Assembly: GCA_944386885.1 (NCBI GenBank)
Contig: CALXCU010000176.1
Coordinates: 1-33,792, forward strand
Reading direction: 5' to 3'
DNA: 33,792 nucleotides
Source of the DNA: an uncultured Oscillospiraceae bacterium
GTDB taxonomy: Bacteria > Bacillota > Clostridia > Oscillospirales > Oscillospiraceae
Part shown: positions 1 to 7,714 of the stretch, piece by piece
How positions within the stretch are numbered: the stretch's first letter is position 1
Layout: the number at the start of each line of letters is the position of its first letter
Notes under the pieces: generated by a model
Seen by the model: only the letters and a program-made list of their open reading frames with translations
Database searches by the model: none
What the model was told of the DNA's origin: nothing
Made by a program: the position numbers and the translations under genes

Positions 1-310
1 ACACAGAGATTTTGCCGATGGTCACCTTGGTGTAGGGCTGACGGTGGCCCTGGCGCTTGTGATAGCCCTTCTTGGGCTTGTACTTGAAGACGATGACCTT
101 CTTGCCCTTGCCGTTCTTCACCACGGAGGCGTCCACCTTGGCGCCGGCCACCACGGGGGTGCCGAAGGTGGCCTTGTCGCCGTCGATGACGGCCAGGACC
201 TGGTCAAAAACGACGGCGTCGCCCGCCTCGTTGGGCAGCTTCTCCACAAAGATCGTGTCGCCCTCGGACACCTTGTACTGCTTGCCGCCGGTCACAATAA
301 TTGCCTGCAT
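1..310 (-). CDS. rplU: 50S ribosomal protein L21 (3' end cut by window edge)
   Basis: Structural protein of the large ribosomal subunit that binds 23S rRNA. The 103 codons visible begin [14 protein letters not shown], the standard L21 start, and include the basic segment [16 protein letters not shown] typical of the family. L21 is usually 102-105 residues, so only the last residue or two and the stop are missing. The start at 310 is set by an AAGGAG ribosome binding site about 10 bases upstream. It is read leftward from its own promoter (395-423) and should lead into rpmA, which lies outside the window. Identification is from sequence alone and is very secure. Confidence 0.97.
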   Translation of the reverse strand, partial: MQAIIVTGGKQYKVSEGDTIFVEKLPNEAGDAVVFDQVLAVIDGDKATFGTPVVAGAKVDASVVKNGKGKKVIVFKYKPKKGYHKRQGHRQPYTKVTIGKISV

Positions 311-388
311 TCTGTTTCACTCCTTCATGACGGACTCGCTCTCGGGGGCGGGAGGGAAGCCCTCCACTTGAAACCCAGTCAAAGCGGC
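311..388 (-). ncRNA. Candidate L21 leader RNA in the rplU 5' UTR
   Basis: The 5' UTR from the predicted start of transcription (about 388) to the rplU start is about 78 bases and looks structured. On the transcribed strand GTTTCA (plus positions 369-374) can pair with TGAAAC (314-319), just downstream of the AAGGAG ribosome binding site. A GGAGGG-CTT-CCCTCC hairpin (351-365) sits between. Firmicutes are known to carry an L21 leader motif before rplU, thought to give autoregulation. The position and pairing fit, but I have not matched it to a covariance model. Confidence 0.5.
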
Positions 389-394
389 TAAATT

Positions 395-423
395 AGTATA
401 TCAGCCCTAAATTCGCTTGTCAA
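395..423 (-). promoter_or_regulatory. Sigma-A promoter of rplU
   Basis: On the minus strand, TTGACA (418-423), a 17-base spacer and TATACT (395-400) form a near-consensus housekeeping promoter, giving a start near 388. It lies about 35 bases after the mrp stop codon. rplU is therefore transcribed on its own even though the upstream operon points the same way. Confidence 0.88.
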
Positions 424-458
424 TTAATTTTTGGGCGATTTCCGGCTTTTTTCCGTGG

Positions 459-1283
459 TCAATCCCGGTCCAGGGCCTCCGCCACAGCGGCGAGATAGTT
501 GGGCTCGTAATCCTCGATCTCGCCCCGGTCGCAGGCGGCGGCCAGGCCGGGGTCGATCGGCAGCCGGGCCAGCACGGGCAGGCCGTGCTCCTGGGCTACG
601 GCGTCGATGTGGCTCTCGCCAAAGATCTGGTGGCGCTTGCCGCAGTCAGGGCACTGGAAGTAACTGTAGTTCTCCACCAGGCCCAGGACGGGGATGTGCA
701 TCAGCTCCGCCATCTTCACCGCCTTGGTGACGATCATGCGCACCAGATCCTGGGGGGAGGTGACCACGATGATGCCGTCCACGGGCAGGGACTGAAAGAC
801 GGTCAGGGGCACATCGCCGGTTCCCGGGGGCATGTCGACGAAGAGGTAATCCACCTCGCCCCAGATGACGTCGGTCCAGAACTGCTTGACAGCTCCGGCG
901 ATGACGGGGCCCCGCCAGACCACCGGGTCGGTCTCGTGCTCCATGAGCAGGTTCAGGCTCATCACCGAGACGCCGCCCTTGGACTCCACCGGGTAGATGC
1001 CCAGCTCACTGCCCGCGGCCCGGGTGTGGATGCCGAAGGCGGTGGGGATAGAGGGGCCGGTGATGTCGGCGTCCAGGATACCGACTTTTTTCCCCCGCTT
1101 GCGCATGGCGGCGGCCAGGGAGGAGGTTACCAGGCTCTTGCCGACGCCCCCCTTGCCGCTGACAACGGCAATGACCTTCTTGATATGGGAGAGGTCATGG
1201 GGCTTGGCCTGAAAGCTCTGGGGGCTGGTGCGCTCCGCGCAGCTCTCGCCGCAGGTGGAGCAATCGTGCGTACATTCGGACAT
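459..1283 (-). CDS. mrp: Mrp/ApbC-family P-loop ATPase, Fe-S cluster carrier
   Basis: Member of the Mrp/NBP35 group of MinD-like ATPases, cytosolic scaffolds or carriers that hand Fe-S clusters to apoproteins. The 274 residues contain a deviant Walker A motif SGKGGVGKS (42-50), DADITGPS just after it, and the VDMPPGTGD block typical of Mrp proteins. A CPDC pair near residue 215 matches the Mrp CxxC used for cluster binding. The extreme N-terminus adds C4, C8, C11 and C15, an NBP35-like cysteine cluster not found in all bacterial Mrp proteins. The start at 1283 has GAAGGAAA upstream. It is last in the minus-strand operon, after the uridine-kinase-like gene. Cluster binding is inferred, not shown. 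Confidence 0.93.
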   Translation of the reverse strand: MSECTHDCSTCGESCAERTSPQSFQAKPHDLSHIKKVIAVVSGKGGVGKSLVTSSLAAAMRKRGKKVGILDADITGPSIPTAFGIHTRAAGSELGIYPVESKGGVSVMSLNLLMEHETDPVVWRGPVIAGAVKQFWTDVIWGEVDYLFVDMPPGTGDVPLTVFQSLPVDGIIVVTSPQDLVRMIVTKAVKMAELMHIPVLGLVENYSYFQCPDCGKRHQIFGESHIDAVAQEHGLPVLARLPIDPGLAAACDRGEIEDYEPNYLAAVAEALDRD

Positions 1284-1350
1284 GGGGTTTCCTTCTTTCT
1301 TATTTTTCAGTCATTCATTCTCCAAAATGGGACAGCAGGGCTCTCCCGGG

Positions 1351-2298
1351 TTACTTATACTTATACGTGCCGCCCCCGATGAACTCCCGCAGCAGGGAGC
1401 TGGGCGGGAGCAGGTCCGGGTCGATGGGGACAAAATACCGGAAGGCGTCCACCAGCTCGTGCAGCTCCTGAAAACGGGGATTGGAGAGGTCGAGCTTTTC
1501 CAACGCCTGGGCGAGCTGAGGGGCGTAGCGGGTGAAGACGCTCACCTCGCAGGGCAGGGAGGAGTCCAAGGTGATATGGGCCCGGCCCTTGAAGGGGGAG
1601 ATATAGCGCTTCTCCCCCCGGCGGACGTTGTGCCACATGGAAAAGGTCTCGGTGAGGGAGGTGCCCCGGAAATTCAGATCCCGCACGGCGCGGCGGGTGA
1701 TGCGCATCCAGGTGCCCTTGAAGCGCAGGGCCTCCCCATCCAGCACGTTGGAGCGGGCCGAGACATAGAGGGTGGTGGCCTCCGGATGCCGCCCAGCAAT
1801 GTCGTCGTTGAGGGCGTGGATGCCCTCGAAAATGGCCACCTCGTTCTTGGCCAGGCGCAGGGGGCGGCCCCGGGCCTCGTTGCGGCGCTGGGTGGCAAAT
1901 TCGAATTTTGGGATCACCACCTCCTCCCCCCGGGCGAGCTTGGTAAAAGTCTCGTCCAGCAGATCCATATCCAGCAGCCGGGGGGACTCAAAGTCGATGT
2001 CCCCCTCGGGAGTCCGGGGGGCCTTGGCGGGGTCCAGGGTCTTGAAATAGTTGTCCAGGGAGATGGTGTGGGTGGCCACACCCATGCGCTCCAGCTCCTC
2101 CTCCAGCTTCAGGGCGGTGGTGGTCTTGCCGGAGCCCGAGGGGCCGGAGAGGAGGACCACAGGGCTCTCCTCCATCCGCGCACGGATGGTCCCGGCGGCC
2201 TGACGCACCCGGGCCTGGTAGTCGGCGTCGCACGTGGCGGCAAAGGCAGCGGGGCCGTCGTGGGCCCGCCGGTTGATTTCTTCCAGTTGGTAGGGCAT
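1351..2298 (-). CDS. Uridine kinase-like P-loop nucleoside kinase
   Basis: The 315-residue protein has a Walker A motif GPSGSGKTT (52-60), followed by the phosphoribulokinase/uridine kinase signature elements SLDNYFKT and FEGIHALND. This places it in the uridine kinase/PRK family, whose members phosphorylate uridine and cytidine or related substrates. It resembles the clostridial 'nucleoside kinase' group that in longer relatives is preceded by a TGS/threonyl-tRNA-synthetase-like N-terminal domain. Here there are only about 45 residues before the P-loop, so that domain is absent. AAAGGAG lies just upstream of the start. It sits between hemZ and mrp on the same strand. The kinase fold is certain; the substrate is not. 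Confidence 0.85.
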   Translation of the reverse strand: MPYQLEEINRRAHDGPAAFAATCDADYQARVRQAAGTIRARMEESPVVLLSGPSGSGKTTTALKLEEELERMGVATHTISLDNYFKTLDPAKAPRTPEGDIDFESPRLLDMDLLDETFTKLARGEEVVIPKFEFATQRRNEARGRPLRLAKNEVAIFEGIHALNDDIAGRHPEATTLYVSARSNVLDGEALRFKGTWMRITRRAVRDLNFRGTSLTETFSMWHNVRRGEKRYISPFKGRAHITLDSSLPCEVSVFTRYAPQLAQALEKLDLSNPRFQELHELVDAFRYFVPIDPDLLPPSSLLREFIGGGTYKYK

Positions 2299-2316
2299 GG
2301 ATTCTCCTTTCCGGGA

Positions 2317-3819
2317 TCAGATGGTCCGGGGCAGCCCGGCGAGAAAGTCCGCTGCCTGGCGCTTGCCGCGCAGCAATTTCTCCAGGCTGCCCACATATTC
2401 GTGGGGATACTTGGGGTTGGCGATGCGCTGGATGCGCCCGGTGACGGGGTCCACCAGCTTGGTGACCCCGCCGCCCCCCAGAGATAGTATGGTGTGCAGT
2501 TCCTCCATCATGCAGATATTATAAAGGCTCTCCCATCCCGGGCGGGTCCAGCCCACATTTTCAAAAGAGCCGGACATGTACTTCTGCCGGTAGAGGTAGT
2601 AGGGGACCAGGCCATGGGCGCGCAGGGCGGACCAGGCGTAGGAGAGCATGGCCTCCACGTCGTCTGCAGAGGGGAGGGCGGGCCCCTCTCCGGAGCCGTC
2701 TCCCATCAGGCGGGAGCCCTTCTTGAGGGCCAGAGTGTGGACGGTGATATTCTCAGGGCCCAGGGCCAGCACCTGGTCCAGAGAGGCGCAAAAGCCCTCC
2801 GGCGTGTCCTGGGGGAGCCCGGCAATCAGGTCCATGTTCACACAGGGGAAACCCGCCTCCCGCACCAGGGCAAAGGCATGGAGAATGTCGCCGGCGGTGT
2901 GAGAGCGGCCCATGGCGGTGAGGACGGCGTCCCGCATGGTCTGGGGGTTCACCGACACCCGCTCCACCCCCCGGCGGCGGAGGACAGCCAGCTTTTCTGC
3001 GGTGATGGTGTCGGGCCGGCCGGCCTCCACGGTGTATTCGCTGCAGCGGGAGAGGTCAAACCGCTCCTCCACCCGGCCCAAGAGGGCCTCCAGCTGTCCG
3101 GCGCTCAGGGTGGTGGGGGTGCCGCCGCCCACATAGATGGTGCGCACAAAACAGCCGCTGCGCTTTAGCTGGGCGGCGGCGGCGTCCACCTCCTGGAGCA
3201 AAACGTCCAGGAAGGGGGAGAGAAGCTGCAAGGCCCGGCCCACGTCGGCCGAGACAAAGGAACAGTAGGCGCACCGGGTGGGGCAGAAGGGAATGCCGAT
3301 GTAGAGGGAGACCTCGTCGGGCTTCAGGCTGGCTTTGGCCCGAAGGCTGGCCTTGGCGCAATCCATGGCCAGCTCCGCCCGGCCGGGAGAGACCCGGTAG
3401 GTCTCCCGAAGCTGCCGCTCCGCCTCCTCCGGGGAGGCGCCCCGCTCCATGGCCCGGGTGGGGATCTTCACCGGGCGCACCCCAGTCAGGGCCCCCCAGG
3501 GCGGCTCCTTGCCCAGGGCAGCCACCCCGGCGCGGTAGAAGGCCAGCTTTAAGATCCGCTGGCACACCCGGTCCCGCTCCAGAGGGCCGTCCGAACCGGG
3601 GACGGGGGCGGAGTCCTCCCCCGCAAAATGCCCGCCCCGCCAGGTGAGCTCCGCCCGGGCGGCCAGCGTCCCCACCCGCTCCGTAAGGGTGAGGACCGCG
3701 GCATTCTCTCCTGGCGGCAGGAGGCCCTGGAGGTACTCGGGCCGCTCCTCGGGAAAGAGGGTGAGGAGCATCTGTTCGGCGGCATAGCGGTAGTCATGTC
3801 CTTGTAGGATCAGGTACAT
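2317..3819 (-). CDS. hemZ: Coproporphyrinogen dehydrogenase HemZ (radical SAM)
   Basis: Radical-SAM enzyme of the HemN/HemZ group, annotated for oxygen-independent oxidative decarboxylation of coproporphyrinogen III. The Fe-S motif CPTRCAYC has C179, C183 and C186 in CX3CX2C spacing, preceded by the family's SLYIGIPF. Downstream YVGGGTPTTL and the HTLALKKGS segment match HemZ. The 500-residue length and start MYLILQGHDYRYA fit clostridial HemZ. No ribosome binding site sits at normal distance: the only AAGGAGG lies before the upstream gene's stop codon and is paired in a hairpin (3829-3845), so translation is probably coupled to that gene. No other heme gene is in view; many gut Clostridia carry HemZ without a full heme pathway, so its substrate is open. 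Confidence 0.9.
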   Translation of the reverse strand: MYLILQGHDYRYAAEQMLLTLFPEERPEYLQGLLPPGENAAVLTLTERVGTLAARAELTWRGGHFAGEDSAPVPGSDGPLERDRVCQRILKLAFYRAGVAALGKEPPWGALTGVRPVKIPTRAMERGASPEEAERQLRETYRVSPGRAELAMDCAKASLRAKASLKPDEVSLYIGIPFCPTRCAYCSFVSADVGRALQLLSPFLDVLLQEVDAAAAQLKRSGCFVRTIYVGGGTPTTLSAGQLEALLGRVEERFDLSRCSEYTVEAGRPDTITAEKLAVLRRRGVERVSVNPQTMRDAVLTAMGRSHTAGDILHAFALVREAGFPCVNMDLIAGLPQDTPEGFCASLDQVLALGPENITVHTLALKKGSRLMGDGSGEGPALPSADDVEAMLSYAWSALRAHGLVPYYLYRQKYMSGSFENVGWTRPGWESLYNICMMEELHTILSLGGGGVTKLVDPVTGRIQRIANPKYPHEYVGSLEKLLRGKRQAADFLAGLPRTI

Positions 3820-3828
3820 AGGCGCGGC

Positions 3829-3845
3829 GGAGGGCTCAGCCCTCC
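3829..3845 (-). promoter_or_regulatory. Stop-codon hairpin hiding the hemZ ribosome binding site
   Basis: On the transcribed strand GGAGGGC, the stop codon TGA, and GCCCTCC form a 7-base-pair hairpin with the upstream gene's stop codon as its loop. The AAGGAGG overlapping the 5' arm is the only strong Shine-Dalgarno-like sequence near the hemZ start. A ribosome finishing the metallo-hydrolase gene would melt it, which fits translational coupling. The pairing is seen; the mechanism is inferred. Confidence 0.5.
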
Positions 3846-4447
3846 TTCAAGGCCTCCTTCAGATAGTAGTTGTACTGGCGCTCATGGTCCAGGGTGGTGG
3901 GGTCCATGTGACCGGGCAGGACGGTCAGGTCCCCCTCCAATTTGCCCAGGCGGCGCAGAGAGGCCTTCATATCGGCGGCGCTGCCCCCCACCAGGTCGGT
4001 GCGGCCCATGGAGCCCTTGAAGAGGGTATCCCCCGTAAAGAGGGTATCCCCCGCCCGCAAGACCACCGACCCGGCGGTGTGGCCGGGGGTATGGAGGACC
4101 TCGAAGACCACCCCGCCCATGTTTACATGGTCTCCATCCTCGTAGAACGTTAGCTCCCCCATCTCCTCAATGAAGAAGAAGGGCTTGGGCATCTTGGCGT
4201 CGGCAGGGTGGACGTATACCGGCACGCCGGGCAGCTGCCCGCGCAGCATGGGGATGCCCCGGGTGTGGTCGTAATGGGCGTGGGTCAGAAGGATGTACGC
4301 TACCTGCCAGCCCTGCTCCTGAACGGTCTCCAGAATGTGGGGGTCCGAAGTACCGGGGTCAATGATCGCGCAGGCCTTGCTCTCCTCGTCTCCTACCACA
4401 TAGCAGTTGGTGGCCACGGCGGGGAGATAGACGGTTTTGATTACCAT
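3836..4447 (-). CDS. Metallo-beta-lactamase-fold hydrolase (glyoxalase II-like)
   Basis: A 203-residue single-domain member of the MBL superfamily, closest in layout to short glyoxalase II-like thioester hydrolases. The metal-binding motif THAHYDH is at residues 55-61. It is followed by HTPGHTAGS, a TGDTLF aspartate block and a C-terminal LPGHMDPTT histidine, which together supply the usual binuclear zinc ligands. I place the start at ATG 4447 because GAGGTGA lies 5-6 bases upstream; a GTG nine bases earlier (4456) would overlap that site. It lies between dtd and hemZ. The substrate cannot be told from sequence; the position beside hemZ is common in Clostridia. Confidence 0.88.
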   Translation of the reverse strand: MVIKTVYLPAVATNCYVVGDEESKACAIIDPGTSDPHILETVQEQGWQVAYILLTHAHYDHTRGIPMLRGQLPGVPVYVHPADAKMPKPFFFIEEMGELTFYEDGDHVNMGGVVFEVLHTPGHTAGSVVLRAGDTLFTGDTLFKGSMGRTDLVGGSAADMKASLRRLGKLEGDLTVLPGHMDPTTLDHERQYNYYLKEALKEG

Positions 4448-4469
4448 AAAAATCACCTCAGAGAAACAA

Positions 4470-4913
4470 TTACATCAGATCGGTATCCAAAAGGATGGTG
4501 ACAGGGCCGTCGTTCTGGCTGAATACCTGCATATCCGCGCCAAACTCCCCGTGTTCCACCCGAAAGCCCCGCGCGGCGCACGCGGCCATAAACTGCTCAT
4601 AGAGGGGGATGGCCACGTCGGGCTTGGCGGCCCCCGAGAAGCTGGGCCGGCGGCTTTTGGTGTCAGCATAGAGGGTAAACTGGCTCACCACCAGCAGCGC
4701 ACCCCCCACGGCGGAGAGGTTGAGGTTCATCTTTCCATTCTCATCCTCGAAGACCCGCAGGCCGCAGATCTTGTCGGCCAGCTTTTCCGCCTGAGCCGGA
4801 GCGTCTTGGGGGCCCACCCCCAGCAGCACCAGAAAGCCCTGGCCGATAGCGCCGTTGACCTTGCCTCCGATTTCCACGGAGGCGCTCTTTACTCGCGTTA
4901 CCACTGCGCGCAT
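4470..4913 (-). CDS. dtd: D-aminoacyl-tRNA deacylase
   Basis: Homodimeric enzyme that hydrolyses D-aminoacyl-tRNAs (and Gly-tRNA-Ala) and so stops D-amino acids entering proteins. The 147 residues match the family length, with the active-site strands SQFTLYAD (77-84) and NDGPVT (134-139). The Gly-cisPro pair of GPVT gives the enzyme its chiral selectivity. Most homologues have SQFTLYGD, so A83 is a small deviation. Start 4913 has AAAGGAACC upstream. It follows the alanine-racemase-fold gene by 34 bases in the same operon, an apt neighbour for a D-amino-acid-linked protein, though that racemase looks inactive. Confidence 0.95.
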   Translation of the reverse strand: MRAVVTRVKSASVEIGGKVNGAIGQGFLVLLGVGPQDAPAQAEKLADKICGLRVFEDENGKMNLNLSAVGGALLVVSQFTLYADTKSRRPSFSGAAKPDVAIPLYEQFMAACAARGFRVEHGEFGADMQVFSQNDGPVTILLDTDLM

Positions 4914-4947
4914 ATTGATCGGTTCCTTTCCAGATTGCGGGGGTACG

Positions 4948-6015
4948 CTACCGGTACTCCCGCTTCATCCCCCGGGCATAGAGGGGGTCAATGTCAAAAT
5001 AGGCCAGGTCGCCGGGGGCGCACTTCAGGTCGGTCACATCCACCAGGGTCTCGATGGCCCCGGGGCGGCCCAGAACCCGGACCTTCTGCCCGGCAATGCG
5101 GACGGTAAAGCGCCGGCCCCGCCACCAGCGGCGCAGCAGGGAGAAGAGGCCCTCCTCCCGCGCAGGGGTCACGCCAAAGCCGTTCTGATACCCCACCGGG
5201 AGCACCGCCACCCGGGTAGGGCGGCGCAGGCGGACGGGGCGCTCACTCCCCAGGTTATGCCCCTTGGGGAGCCAGTGGATGTCCTGAACGGCGCTCTCTC
5301 CGTAACCCACCCGGACCAGGCCGTCCCCCCGCCGGCGGCGGCAGCGGCCCAGGAGCACCGAACCCGCCCGCACCGCGTCCAGCCGGGCAAAGCCGCAGTG
5401 GAGCAGGGCATAGGACCCGGCGGCATGGGCGATGCCAGTCTCAAACCCGGCGGCGTGGACCGCGTCCAGCGCGGCCTGAAACGCGTGAAATGGCTCCTCG
5501 GCGTCCTGCCCCCCGGTGCGGGCGGCGTGGAGCTGCGTATAGATCCCTGAGAGGGCCACGTTGGGCAGGCTCCGGTAGAGGTTGACAATCTTCTCCGGCT
5601 CTCCGGCGGGAAAGCCCCCAAAGCCCAGGCCGGTGTCCACCTGTACATGGGCCTCAGCCACGGTAGAGCGGCGCTCGGCCGCGCCGTTGAGGGCCAGGGC
5701 TGCGTCCAGGGAGCCGATGGTGCACACCGCGTTTAAGTCGATGAGCTGGTCCAGCGCCTCCCGGTCAGAGAGGGAGCGGAGCATGAGGATCTCCTCCTCT
5801 ACCAACCCGGCCTTGCGCAGGGCGCGCACGTCCTCTACCTCGGCCACAGCAAAGCGGCCGATGCCCTCCTCCCGCAGGAGGCGGGCCAGCTCCACCGTCC
5901 CTGCGCCGCCGCCGTCCCCGGTGAGGACGCCGTAGATGGCGGCGCTTCCGGCCTTCTCCCGCACCACGGCAATATTATTCCGCAGGGCGCTTTTTTCCAG
6001 AACCAGCGTGTTCAT
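4948..6015 (-). CDS. Alanine-racemase-fold protein lacking catalytic residues
   Basis: A 355-residue protein with the fold-type III alanine racemase architecture: an N-terminal PLP-barrel and a C-terminal beta domain beginning near residue 255. The expected VVKADAYGHG loop with the PLP lysine reads VLTGDGGGAG, with T32 (codon ACC at 5920-5922) replacing lysine. The lysine that is carbamylated in Alr (VKVDTGMGR) is Q125 in VQVDTGLGF, and the following arginine is F132. The barrel histidine motif YTHF reads YTQL. Y276 in VGYQNGFG, matching the catalytic tyrosine, and R216 are kept. The frame is intact, so this looks like a maintained pseudoenzyme rather than a decayed gene. The start at 6015 has GAAGG upstream and follows promoter 6085-6113. 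Confidence 0.82.
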   Translation of the reverse strand: MNTLVLEKSALRNNIAVVREKAGSAAIYGVLTGDGGGAGTVELARLLREEGIGRFAVAEVEDVRALRKAGLVEEEILMLRSLSDREALDQLIDLNAVCTIGSLDAALALNGAAERRSTVAEAHVQVDTGLGFGGFPAGEPEKIVNLYRSLPNVALSGIYTQLHAARTGGQDAEEPFHAFQAALDAVHAAGFETGIAHAAGSYALLHCGFARLDAVRAGSVLLGRCRRRRGDGLVRVGYGESAVQDIHWLPKGHNLGSERPVRLRRPTRVAVLPVGYQNGFGVTPAREEGLFSLLRRWWRGRRFTVRIAGQKVRVLGRPGAIETLVDVTDLKCAPGDLAYFDIDPLYARGMKREYR

Positions 6016-6084
6016 GGGCAACCTTCTTCCCCAAAATTCCGCCCTCGGGCGGGACGTACGGCGGCGGCGTTTGTCTAAGACAAC

Positions 6085-6113
6085 ATTATACCCGCTTTGC
6101 CGGGGAGCGTCAA
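6085..6113 (-). promoter_or_regulatory. Promoter of the minus-strand operon
   Basis: On the minus strand, TTGACG (6108-6113), a 17-base spacer and TATAAT (6085-6090) form a near-perfect sigma-A promoter. It would drive the racemase-fold gene, dtd, the metallo-hydrolase, hemZ, the nucleoside kinase and mrp. It lies back to back with the miaB promoter in the roughly 200-base divergent region. Confidence 0.85.
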
Positions 6114-6143
6114 TGAAATTTCCGGGAGGAGGGCGGGGAAACC

Positions 6144-6172
6144 TTGTGTTTTGGCCGGGAAAGTGGTACAAT
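6144..6172 (+). promoter_or_regulatory. Promoter of the miaB-mutS operon
   Basis: TTGTGT (6144-6149), a 17-base spacer and TACAAT (6167-6172), about 45 bases before miaB. The match is good at -10 and moderate at -35. It diverges from the promoter at 6085-6113, leaving about 30 bases between the two -35 elements. Confidence 0.68.
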
Positions 6173-6216
6173 TCTTTGATAATACCCTTTGAGAAACACG
6201 GAGCGGAGGAACCGAC

Positions 6217-7620
6217 TTGAAGCGAGAGACGACACAGATCACCCCCGAGCAGATCGCCGGGCAGATGGACTACTGCATGAAGGTCCACGCCATGAACGCG
6301 GGGATGGACCACACCCCCCTGGCCATGGTGGACACCTACGGCTGCCAGCAGAACGAAGCCGACTCCGAGCGGCTGCGGGGTTACCTGAGCGAGATGGGAT
6401 ACGGCTTCACCGATGATGAGCACCGGGCCGACCTGGTGCTGGTGAACACCTGCGCCATCCGGGAGCATGCCGAGCAGCGCGTGCTGGGCAATGTGGGGGC
6501 CCTGACCCACACCAAGCGCTCCAACCCCAACCAGATCATCTGCCTGTGCGGGTGCATGGCCCAGGAGCCCCATGTGGCCAGAAAGGTGAAGGAGTCCTAC
6601 CGGCAGGTGGACCTGCTCTTCGGGCCCCACGCCCTGTGGCGCTTCCCGGAGCTGCTCTGGCGCGTCCGGGCCACGGGCAAACGGGTCTTTGAGAACACCG
6701 ACGAGGCCGGTTCCATTGCCGAGGGCATCCCCGTGGTGCGCCAGGGGAAGGTAAAGGCCTGGGTGTCCGTCATGTACGGGTGCAACAACTTCTGCACCTA
6801 CTGCGTCGTGCCCTACGTCCGCGGGCGGGAGCGCAGCCGCCGCCCGGAGGTGGTACTGGAGGAGATCCGGGGCCTGGTGGAGGCGGGGTACAAGGACATC
6901 ACCCTCCTGGGCCAGAACGTGAACTCCTACGGCAAGGACCTGGCGGAGGGCGTGAACTTCGCCCAACTGCTGAAGCAGGCCGCCGGGCTCCCCGGCGACT
7001 TTCTCCTGCGCTTCATGACCAGCCACCCCAAGGACGCCTCCCAGGAGCTCTTTGACGTCATGGCCTCCTCAGAGAAGATCGCCCCCTGCTTCCACCTGCC
7101 CTTCCAGGCGGGGAGCGACCGGGTGCTCAAGGCCATGAACCGGGTCTACGACCGGGCGGGCTATCTGGACAAGGTCCGCCGCCTGCGGGAGACCGTGCCG
7201 GGAGTGGTCATCACCTCCGACGTGATCGTGGGTTTCCCCGGGGAGACCCAGGAGGAGTTTGAGGAGACCATGAGCCTTATTGAGGAGGTGCGCTTTGACG
7301 CCCTCTTTACCTTCATCTACTCCCCGCGGGTGGGCACCCCCGCGGCCAGCATGCCCGATCCCATGTCCCGGGAGGAGAAGCTCCGGAACTTCCAGCGCCT
7401 GGTGGAGCGGCAGGACCAGATTTCCGAGGAGAAGCACGCGGCCTATATCGGCTCCATCCAGCGCTGCCTGGTGGACGGCCGGGACGAAAAGGGCCTCACC
7501 GCCCGCACCGGCGGCAACCGCCTGGTCCACCTGGAGGGGGAGGATGCCCTCATCGGAGCGTTTGTCCCCGTGCGCATCACGGGGGCCAACAAGTGGTCCC
7601 TATTCGGGGAGCTGGCCTAA
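6217..7620 (+). CDS. miaB: tRNA-2-methylthio-N6-dimethylallyladenosine synthase MiaB
   Basis: Radical-SAM methylthiotransferase that adds the 2-methylthio group to i6A37 of tRNAs reading UNN codons. The N-terminal MTTase domain has C43, C79 and C113 for the auxiliary cluster. The radical-SAM motif CNNFCTYC has C189, C193 and C196, followed by VVPYVRGRERSR. A C-terminal TRAM domain ends the 467 residues. The start is TTG at 6217, chosen because GGAGGA lies 7 bases before it and promoter 6144-6172 is just upstream. Its substrate needs MiaA, which in many Firmicutes sits between mutL and hfq; it is not there in this window. Confidence 0.96.
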   Translation: MKRETTQITPEQIAGQMDYCMKVHAMNAGMDHTPLAMVDTYGCQQNEADSERLRGYLSEMGYGFTDDEHRADLVLVNTCAIREHAEQRVLGNVGALTHTKRSNPNQIICLCGCMAQEPHVARKVKESYRQVDLLFGPHALWRFPELLWRVRATGKRVFENTDEAGSIAEGIPVVRQGKVKAWVSVMYGCNNFCTYCVVPYVRGRERSRRPEVVLEEIRGLVEAGYKDITLLGQNVNSYGKDLAEGVNFAQLLKQAAGLPGDFLLRFMTSHPKDASQELFDVMASSEKIAPCFHLPFQAGSDRVLKAMNRVYDRAGYLDKVRRLRETVPGVVITSDVIVGFPGETQEEFEETMSLIEEVRFDALFTFIYSPRVGTPAASMPDPMSREEKLRNFQRLVERQDQISEEKHAAYIGSIQRCLVDGRDEKGLTARTGGNRLVHLEGEDALIGAFVPVRITGANKWSLFGELA

Positions 7621-7714
7621 ACGGCCCCGCCGGGCAGGCGGCCCGCGCGGTGAGCGCAGCCTCACCGGACTTCCAGTCACAGGAGAAAGAATGAGAGAAA
7701 AGGAGTCAGACACC

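Noticed and set aside
417..1382. Long open frame on the plus strand opposite mrp
   Set aside because: It is the antisense of mrp, with a composition typical of shadow frames in GC-rich DNA (rich in H, G, A, D) and no ribosome binding site. mrp has clear family motifs.
4019..4052. Tandem near-repeat of about 17 bases in the metallo-hydrolase gene
   Set aside because: It encodes GDTLFTGDTLFKG, which is the normal motif of this family. The repeat follows from the protein sequence.
6016..7026. In-frame N-terminal extension of the racemase-fold gene antisense to miaB
   Set aside because: The frame stays open across miaB by chance. The family N-terminus MNTLVLEKSALRNN begins at 6015, just after a strong promoter, so the extension is not transcribed from it.
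7621..7714. Small GGTGAG/CTCACC hairpin between miaB and mutS
   Set aside because: Six base pairs with no T-tract. Such hairpins are expected by chance in DNA this GC-rich, and the genes look like one operon.
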